Below are positions 58,893-64,000 of a stretch of 64,000 bases of DNA, in pieces. The notes beneath the pieces are model-generated. The model saw nothing but the letters and a program-made list of their open reading frames with translations, ran no database searches and was not told the origin of the DNA. The DNA comes from Anaeropeptidivorans aminofermentans (GTDB taxonomy: Bacteria; Bacillota; Clostridia; Lachnospirales; UBA5962), in NCBI RefSeq assembly GCF_940670685.1, contig NZ_OW711693.1, positions 62,001 through 126,000 of the forward strand. The letters run 5' to 3'. Both the position numbers and the translations under genes were made by a program. The first letter of the stretch is position 1, and every line of letters begins with the position of its first letter.

Positions 58893-59690
58893 ATGAATAA
58901 TTCTTCCATAAGATTAGATGGACAAAAGATTTTAATAACGGGTGTGAGCCGTCCCTTAGGAATCGGCGCTACGCTTACTAAGCGGTTGGCGGAAGCAGGT
59001 GCCACAGTCGCTATTCACGGCTTTTCAGATTATGATATGGCTGTAGGGCATCAATCTGCTATGCCGAAGGGCACGGAAACATTATCAAGGCAGCTTAGCG
59101 ATTCAGGATTAAAGGTAACAGCGCTCAAATCATCAGATTTAGAAAAACCGGGAATTGCAGAAAAGGTGGTTGAGGAGGCTGCAGCAAAATTGGGCGGGCT
59201 TGACGGCTTGATTCTAAACCATGCCTATTCAACTTACGGTGAGATTGGTCAATGGACGCCGGAACATATAGACCCTCATTTGCTTGTAAATGTCCGTGCA
59301 TCTATGATGATGATACAATCTTTTGTTAATCAAGCGGATACAATGAAAGATAATGCGATTACTTTATTTACAAGCGGGCAGTATTTAAGCCCCATGGTAA
59401 ATGAAATTGCCTATTGCGTATCGAAAGAAGCTGTTATTTGCTTATGCCGCCAAACGTCATACTTGCTTGGAGATAAAAATATACGGGTTAATTGTATAAA
59501 TCCCGGACCGAATGACACAGGCTATTGTTTCGGCGACGCATATGAATCTGTGGCAAAAATGTTTCCGTCAGGCCGCTGGGGAACGCCGGATGATGCCGCC
59601 GACTTGGTGCTTTTTTTACATAGTTCTTATGCAAAATGGATAACAGGGCAGGTTATCGCAAGTGACGGCGGCTTTAAGGAGCACTGGTAG
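58893..59690 (+). CDS. Short-chain dehydrogenase/reductase family oxidoreductase
   Basis: A 265-residue SDR. The NAD(P)-binding glycine motif is ITGVSRPLGIGATLTKRLAE (a variant of TGxxxGxG), NHAY stands in the NNAG position, and the active-site region has Ser in FTSGQYLS and YCVSK (YxxxK). NCINPGPNDTGYC and ITGQVIASDGGF follow as in 3-oxoacyl-ACP reductase-like enzymes. ATG 58893; the upstream ribosome site is weak (TTGGTGATG). Substrate unknown. A perfect terminator follows. Confidence 0.9.
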   Translation: MNNSSIRLDGQKILITGVSRPLGIGATLTKRLAEAGATVAIHGFSDYDMAVGHQSAMPKGTETLSRQLSDSGLKVTALKSSDLEKPGIAEKVVEEAAAKLGGLDGLILNHAYSTYGEIGQWTPEHIDPHLLVNVRASMMMIQSFVNQADTMKDNAITLFTSGQYLSPMVNEIAYCVSKEAVICLCRQTSYLLGDKNIRVNCINPGPNDTGYCFGDAYESVAKMFPSGRWGTPDDAADLVLFLHSSYAKWITGQVIASDGGFKEHW

Positions 59691-59775
59691 TATAAATATA
59701 CTGCGGTATAGTTCATATTTTCTCTGTTCCGTTTGGCAATGCTGCGGTTTCATTTGAATTTAACTAACGGCGACA

Positions 59776-59807
59776 CCCCGGATAATCATTGATTATCCGG
59801 GGTTTTT
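59776..59807 (+). terminator. Terminator of the SDR gene
   Basis: CCCCGGATAATC and GATTATCCGGGG form a 12-bp perfect stem with an ATT loop, followed by TTTTT. Confidence 0.95.
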
Positions 59808-59990
59808 ATTTTAGGATAGGGCTTTATCTCATTTGTTCTTCCTAAAATATAATCTATTGATGTATTATAAAGATCAGCCAAAACCAACAGATGCTCAATA
59901 GGTATGGATTGGAAGCCTCTTTCATATCTTGAATAAACAGTTTGCCGGATACCTAATATTTCTTAGTACTTATAAGTTCTAATATCAACA
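59806..59990 (-). pseudogene. Remnant of an XRE-type helix-turn-helix regulator
   Basis: On the minus strand the frame EILGIRQTVYSRYERGFQSI then PIEHLLVLADLYNTSIDYIL GRTNEIK is the C-terminal two-thirds of an XRE DNA-binding domain. Immediately upstream the frame reads IRTYKY and then a stop codon, where a normal family member continues with about 10 more residues. An internal deletion therefore probably destroyed the gene. No start codon or ribosome site remains. Confidence 0.7.
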
Positions 59991-60174
59991 TGATACAGAA
60001 TAATTGTGCTACTGTTAATAGTGTAGTCGATTTCAATTGAATAGTAGTGCGGATTTTTGCTGTAGAAGACGATGCCTGTAAAATGCTTGTACCCAAAGCA
60101 AGCGGTCTATATTATCTCGTTACGGTTTCATGATTAATTGACTATATTCATAAGTGCTAAGGGTGGGGTGTATA

Positions 60175-60251
60175 TGTTTTTTTCAAAAGCTAAAAGGTTT
60201 ATGAGATAACAAAGATTTGTCACAAGAAGAAATAGTAGCGGGTGAGAGAAA
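60175..60251 (+). pseudogene. Fragment of a second XRE-type regulator
   Basis: FFSKAKRF followed, in another frame, by DNKDLSQEEIVAGER is the first helix region of an XRE domain. A one- or two-base change breaks it near 60205. It directly precedes the DUF6809-like remnant. Confidence 0.45.
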
Positions 60252-60506
60252 ATAAAAAGATTTTTAGAAGAACTTTTTTATAAACAATTACAGGAAGTTT
60301 TAAAATCGAATAGTATAAATATGCTGGATACAGAAATAGAAAGAAACAAGGAGCAGCTAAAAGCAAATCTGAATAAAAAACAAAAGAAGCTTTTACTTCG
60401 GTTTGAAGATTCAAAAGACTTGATAAAAGAAGAAAGCGGCTATGAAAGTTTTGTTGCGGGATTTAAAATTGATTTAAAGATCGGTTATGAAACAAATAAA
60501 GATTGA
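60252..60506 (+). pseudogene. DUF6809-like small gene with a lost start codon
   Basis: The open frame KRFLEELFYKQLQEVLKSNS ... KKLLLRFEDSKDLI ... GYESFVAGFKIDLKIGYE has the layout of the DUF6809-like protein encoded at 18903-19226. The natural start position is ATA (60252-60254) instead of ATG, after GGGTGAGAG. The first ATG, at 60321, would remove 23 residues and has no ribosome site. Together with the XRE fragments it suggests the relic of a mobile element. Confidence 0.5.
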
Positions 60507-61001
60507 AAAGGGCTTTACGTTTCACTAGGGCGCGTTCCCACAAAGCTAAGGAGGCATCAGAAAGTGCATTATTAGGCCGCACTGGGTTGGCATCTTTCTT
60601 CCAATATGCGCCGCTGACGCTTTTAAATACTGCCCTTTTATCTGCACGCTTATATAGTGGAAAATGCTTTAGTACGTTAAACCGTACCATTACTTATGCC
60701 GTGCTTAACCCTTAAAGCAAATGTAGTAAATCTTTTATTATTTCTCCATAAAAGATTATAAGTTTTTCTTCTTGCACAAAATGGTGTATGATATCCATAA
60801 GGAATTATGAGAAGTTGAGCTTATGGCATATCCAGAATAAGAAATTTAAAAGGAGCTGCGGATTTAAGCCAGTGAGAGACTGCCGAAAAACTACATACAC
60901 AAGGAACGAAACAGAGGAAAGAGAAATTCCATTTAGGCTGTTTTGCCTGCAAAATATTATAAAGCAAGCTTTAAAATTTAAATTCGTGGAGGTGATTTTA
61001 T
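60507..61001. other. Region without a supported gene, leader of the next gene
   Basis: Two short open frames (60503-60715 and 60788-61009) lack ribosome sites and match no family I know. The second overlaps the start of the following gene. 60520-60720 is GC-richer than its surroundings, which may indicate a repeat or foreign fragment. Confidence 0.4.
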
Positions 61002-61433
61002 ATGGCTGATTCACAAATTGAAATCCAAATAGGGGATAATTCTTTGAAAAATAATCATTATTGGAAAAAACTAATTTCCATGTTTGCTGTGGTTGGCCGG
61101 AAATTTGAAATTCACTGTTGGAATGAAGAAACGGAAGAAATAAAAGGGGCATTGGCTTTCGGCAAAGAAAAACCCGACGATTGGGCCTTTGGAAGAATCA
61201 TCGAAGGCATTATTGATGAAAAATTCATTGAAATGATTCACCATACAATAAAGCCTCAGGATACGGAAATATACAATAAAATGACGCCTTTCTTTTCTAT
61301 ATTTATTGAAAATGGATTTTATTCTGAGCATTATGGAACGGAAATTCATATTTTATCTGCGCCTATGGAAGACAAGGTTTTTACGGCATTCCTAAAAGAG
61401 TTACAGGAATATGCAGTTGTCAATGTGTTATAA
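61002..61433 (+). CDS. Hypothetical cytoplasmic protein
   Basis: A 143-residue protein that I do not recognise. It is acidic with alternating strands and helices: VGRKFEIHCWNEETEEIKGA, RIIEGIIDEKFIEMIHHTIK, FFSIFIENGFYSEHYGTEIH. There is no signal peptide or membrane helix. ATG 61002 follows GGAGGTGAT at good spacing, so it is very probably a real gene. It may belong with the mobile-element relic at its left, as cargo or immunity, but this is only context. Confidence 0.7.
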   Translation: MADSQIEIQIGDNSLKNNHYWKKLISMFAVVGRKFEIHCWNEETEEIKGALAFGKEKPDDWAFGRIIEGIIDEKFIEMIHHTIKPQDTEIYNKMTPFFSIFIENGFYSEHYGTEIHILSAPMEDKVFTAFLKELQEYAVVNVL

Positions 61434-61513
61434 GTCATGTTTTTTTTAGGCCAAGAACTTTTAAATCCTCCTTTAAGTGATGCAATGATGGGTTCGATAT
61501 GAAAGTAGAACTT

Positions 61514-61618
61514 ATACTCGAATAAAAATAAAACTCAGCGTTGTAAATTTGCTTTTCCTTGATTTTATGCCTTTTCAGAGCCTGTTCCTTACTGCGGAAG
61601 AAAAGCAAATTTACTATA
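61514..61618 (-). repeat. Family A MITE-like repeat, copy A3
   Basis: ATACTCGAATAAAAATAAAA, GTAAATTTGCTTTTCCTTGA, TTTATGCCTTTTCAGAGCCT and GAAAAGCAAATTTACTATA, nearly identical to A2 (11919-12020). Confidence 0.85.
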
Positions 61619-61627
61619 TATTAAAAT

Positions 61628-61674
61628 AACAGCGGAAAAAGAAAGGCAAGGGAAGCCTTTCTTTTTCCGCTGTT
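61628..61674. terminator. Very long perfect hairpin
   Basis: AACAGCGGAAAAAGAAAGGC pairs with GCCTTTCTTTTTCCGCTGTT over 20 bp with a loop of 7. It is followed by CTATTTAT. Probably a terminator for the gene at 61002, usable from both sides. Confidence 0.75.
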
Positions 61675-61689
61675 CTATTTATACGAGGC

Positions 61690-61738
61690 AGTGCCTGAAA
61701 ATAGCTCCGCTTCTATGGCAAAATAGACTTCATGCCCT
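61690..61738 (-). repeat. Family D intergenic repeat, partial copy D3
   Basis: On the minus strand TTAGGGCATGAAGTCTATTT, TGCCATAGAAGCGGAGC, as in D2 (52257-52351). Confidence 0.6.
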
Positions 61739-61865
61739 AAGCAAACCTGGAAAAGGATATAAGCATAAGCTTATAAATCTATTTAAGTGCTTCTCATATA
61801 GTTATAAAACTTATCTTTAAATTTAATGCTTATATGAGTTTGACAGGCGGCTCTCATGAATAAAG

Positions 61866-62807
61866 CTATTGAATGGTTTCAGCCATTTTTACTAATTCAT
61901 CAGTGCTTATGCCGGAATCCACCGATGCAAAGAAATACATTACGCCGTTAATCTCTACATCTACGAATTTTTGCCCTTTGACAGCAGTATGGCCGTTTAT
62001 TTCTATTTCTTCAATATCGCCTAAATCAGCGGAGAAAGCAGTGCTTTCATTCATATGGCGTAATTGGAGATACAAATCTTTGGTATGGTCTCCGTTGGTG
62101 AAATAAGCATAAGCATAATCACTGTCTTTTACAGGAGTTCCGCTTTCGTCATTAAAAAGCATCATTTGATAAAAGCGATACCCTTCAGGCATATAGGAAG
62201 GGAGGGAAAAATCAAAATTAAGATATTCTCTGGCTTTTTCAGGGTCTGAAAATGAGGTCATATTCATTTCCCTTTGGGCAGCCTTTTCCTCTGCTGTAAG
62301 AGCTTCGATTTCTTCTATGGTGTTGCCGTTTTCATCGGTATATATCTTTACCGAAAGGGTAAGCTCCTGGCCTTTATTGTCATATATTCTTGTGTTTTCC
62401 TTCAAGGCCTCAAGAACATTGCCTTCATCATCGTACAATTTCCCTTCAAGGCTTTCAGGAATCGTATAATCTCTGTCTTCCGGTTTTTCAGTGCTGTTTA
62501 TTTCCGATACAGAGTAATGAGCGTATTTGCCTACAAAGATTTCTTTAATTGTGGTATACAGCTCTTCTCCGTAAGAGGTCATAGAAAAGCCGAAAAACAA
62601 CAGGGCCATTGCCCCTAAAGCCACCGCAGGTTTAAAAAGCTTTTTTCTAAACTTTAATTTATTCATAAAATACTGATCTCCTTCCGCTTCTTCATGGGTA
62701 TTATTAATTTTTAATATAAGCCGATGCAATAGTTCTTCTTTGGAATTGCTTTCGGAGCTGAAATCTGTCCGCAGCAATTGTTCAATATCTATATTTTTTT
62801 TATCCAT
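61866..62807 (-). CDS. DUF4367-containing membrane protein, probable anti-sigma factor
   Basis: A 313-residue protein. The N-terminal cytoplasmic part (IDIEQLLRTDFSSESNSKEE) is followed by one membrane helix (FKPAVALGAMALLFFGFSMT, about residues 58-77). The C-terminal extracellular DUF4367 domain covers about 195-313 (DFSLPSYMPEGYRFYQMM, EIEINGHTAVKGQKFVDVEI). Its start overlaps the end of the ECF sigma gene by 8 bp, so the two are translationally coupled. This arrangement is usual for a membrane anti-sigma factor holding its sigma until an envelope signal arrives. It lacks a clear zinc HxxxCxxC anti-sigma motif, so the role is inferred from context. Confidence 0.8.
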   Translation of the reverse strand: MDKKNIDIEQLLRTDFSSESNSKEELLHRLILKINNTHEEAEGDQYFMNKLKFRKKLFKPAVALGAMALLFFGFSMTSYGEELYTTIKEIFVGKYAHYSVSEINSTEKPEDRDYTIPESLEGKLYDDEGNVLEALKENTRIYDNKGQELTLSVKIYTDENGNTIEEIEALTAEEKAAQREMNMTSFSDPEKAREYLNFDFSLPSYMPEGYRFYQMMLFNDESGTPVKDSDYAYAYFTNGDHTKDLYLQLRHMNESTAFSADLGDIEEIEINGHTAVKGQKFVDVEINGVMYFFASVDSGISTDELVKMAETIQ

Positions 62808-63375
62808 TGCTACTGTCCCCCTTTTCCAATTCCTTTCTAAGTTTTTTCATGCTTCTGAATAGAATGACCCCTATATTGGAGGCTGACATGCCGGATATTT
62901 TGGCAATATCGGTATTTTTAAGATCCGATGAAAATTTTAAGCTGATGATTTCCCTTTCTTTTCTGCTTAATTTTGAAAGGGCCTTTATAAGCTTTGCGTT
63001 GCTTTCTTTCACGACGAGGATTTCCTCCGGCTCTTTGCCCAAAGATATAAAATTAGCTAAATATTCAAGAGAAACAAAGGTACGCCTTTGCTTTTTTCGG
63101 TAATAATCATTTACGGTATTTTTAGCGATGCCCATGAGCCATGCTTCCAAATTTCCCCGGTCGGGGCGATAGGAGGGGTATTTTTCTATTAATTTTTCAA
63201 ATACCTGGCTTACAAGGTCGCCTGTGTCCCAATGATTATTGATTCTCAGGCTTATATAATTATATATCTGCTTATAGTGGGCCTCATATAATTGTTTAAA
63301 TCTGCCGGCGTCAATGGCAATCTTTTCATTTTTACTCTCGGTTTTTTTGCCGGACATAGATATGGAAGATTCCAT
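62800..63375 (-). CDS. ECF-type RNA polymerase sigma factor
   Basis: A 191-residue sigma-70 family factor. Region 2 is FKQLYEAHYKQIYNYISLRI, LVSQVFEKLIEKYPSYRPDR and EAWLMGIAKNTVNDYYRKKQ. Region 4 is LIKALSKLSRKEREIISLKF, NTDIAKISGMSASNIGVILF. Region 3 is absent, as in ECF factors. ATG 63375 follows AAGGAGG. The first 23 residues (SGKKTESKNEKIA) are a charged extension. It probably directs genes for an envelope stress response with the downstream-encoded DUF4367 protein as its partner. Confidence 0.93.
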   Translation of the reverse strand: MESSISMSGKKTESKNEKIAIDAGRFKQLYEAHYKQIYNYISLRINNHWDTGDLVSQVFEKLIEKYPSYRPDRGNLEAWLMGIAKNTVNDYYRKKQRRTFVSLEYLANFISLGKEPEEILVVKESNAKLIKALSKLSRKEREIISLKFSSDLKNTDIAKISGMSASNIGVILFRSMKKLRKELEKGDSSNG

Positions 63376-63588
63376 AGATGCCTCCTTTCACAGGTGAATT
63401 CAATTATTGCGCAATATTTTTTATTCACATATATTAATACGTAAATTCATGAATTCCATTACAGCCTTTATGATAAGTTGCAGGAAAGTATATAAAACTG
63501 AAAAGCAAAAAGACTATTTTCAAATTTCATGGATATGAATATCATAAAAGAGATGTCGGGAGAATGAAAGCAAGATATTTCTGTAGCC

Positions 63589-63712
63589 TATAGTAAATTT
63601 CAAATGTAATAAAAATCGTATGTTTTAAATGGATTAAATATAGCGGCTCTATATGTTTAAGCCGTTTATGAAAAATGGATTTTTATTGCATCCTTCTGTG
63701 AAATTTACTATA
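63589..63712 (-). repeat. Family C MITE-like repeat, short copy C5
   Basis: TATAGTAAATTTCAAATG to TCTGTGAAATTTACTATA with GTAATAAAAATCGTATGTTT, TATATGTTTAAGCCGTTTAT and GAAAAATGGATTTTTATTGC. It occupies most of the gap between the sigma gene and the last gene of the window. Confidence 0.85.
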
Positions 63713-63775
63713 AAACAGCAGTTATGGTATACTGTAGGATAAAAGCAAAAACATTCTGATAAAAGAGGTGGCTCT

Positions 63776-64000
63776 ATGGAAAACCGAATTGATATACTGA
63801 GAGATTATATTGATGAAATTCTTTTAAATATGTCCGACCCCTTTGAGCGCAGGTGCGCCTATCTGCATCTTTACGGCGTTTCGCAGTGCTGTGCCTTCAT
63901 TGCCCTGAAACGGGGCGAAAATGCAGAATTAGCGACAATGGCAGGTATGCTTCACGACCTTTATACCTATAAATATTCGGACTCCAAAAATCACGCAAAA
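63776..64000 (+). CDS. HD-domain protein (3' end beyond the window)
   Basis: The first 75 residues are visible: MENRIDILRDYIDEILLNMS, FERRCAYLHLYGVSQCCAFI and GENAELATMAGMLHDLYTYK. AYLHLYGVSQ with MLHDLY is the H...HD pattern of metal-dependent HD phosphohydrolases. ATG 63776 follows AGAGGTG. The frame is still open at the right edge. Substrate cannot be judged. Confidence 0.75.
   Translation, partial: MENRIDILRDYIDEILLNMSDPFERRCAYLHLYGVSQCCAFIALKRGENAELATMAGMLHDLYTYKYSDSKNHAK

Noticed and set aside
60503-60715. 70-codon open frame after the DUF6809-like remnant
   Set aside because: Starts inside the previous frame, no ribosome site, composition unlike neighbours; may be part of a repeat but not supported as a gene.
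60788-61009. 73-codon open frame before the hypothetical gene
   Set aside because: Overlaps the strong ribosome site and ATG at 61002 and lacks its own initiation signal.

Overview
The window is a chromosomal segment from an AT-rich, motile, anaerobic member of the Bacillota, class Clostridia, probably Lachnospirales. The indicators are strong AGGAGG-type ribosome binding sites, a flagellin/FliS region, the gene order large SRP RNA - dnaX - ybaB - recR, a cation P-type ATPase, Crp/Fnr and ArsR regulators, and a Tn4451-type serine recombinase. The species cannot be named from the sequence alone.

Layout. 1-5.3 kb: end of a flagellar locus on the minus strand (large uncharacterised flagellar-locus protein, flagellin, FliS). 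5.7-16.6 kb: D-amino acid transaminase, a coiled-coil protein, a BlaI/BlaR-like pair with its operators, a metallophosphoesterase, a minus-strand run of AraC, DUF2156-like and Eis-like GNAT genes, and a small membrane protein. 16.8-36 kb: a tRNA-Thr followed by single accessory genes (CPBP protease, GNAT, VOC, RidA-like, DUF523-like, GNAT), several separated by a recurring hairpin. A GC-rich element of about 14.2 kb (about 18679-32908) has inserted into one of these hairpins. 36.9-47.5 kb: chemoreceptor, GrpB-like protein, C45-type acyltransferase with an AraC/GyrI-like regulator, GNAT, HAD hydrolase, a Crp/Fnr regulator divergent from a ferredoxin and NapH-like pair, and an ArsR regulator. 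48.1-52 kb: SRP RNA, dnaX, ybaB, recR. 52.8-64 kb: calcium-type P-ATPase, a secreted 5'-nucleotidase with LysM, an SDR oxidoreductase, decayed mobile-element remnants, an ECF sigma factor with its likely anti-sigma partner, and the start of an HD-domain gene.

The inserted element is the main accessory feature. It has near-identical inverted ends, a large serine recombinase with a TnpW-like small protein, a RepA-like RecA-fold ATPase preceded by five iterons, a TetR regulator, and a divergently transcribed 2577-residue surface protein. That protein has three GLUG-repeat modules, Ig/MBG-like domains, three SLH domains and choline-binding-type repeats. Three small genes lie between two similar hairpins at its left end. 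The TetR gene and the giant gene have overlapping divergent promoters with a palindrome between them. A reasonable inference is a site-specifically integrating element, perhaps able to replicate when excised, that adds a regulated cell-surface adhesin.

The second striking feature is the density of short non-coding repeats. At least three MITE-like families (A, B, C) share the same terminal motif TATAGTAAATTT. They occupy most of the longer intergenic gaps, and in one place three of them sit end to end. Other structured repeats lie beside the SRP RNA/dnaX/ybaB genes.
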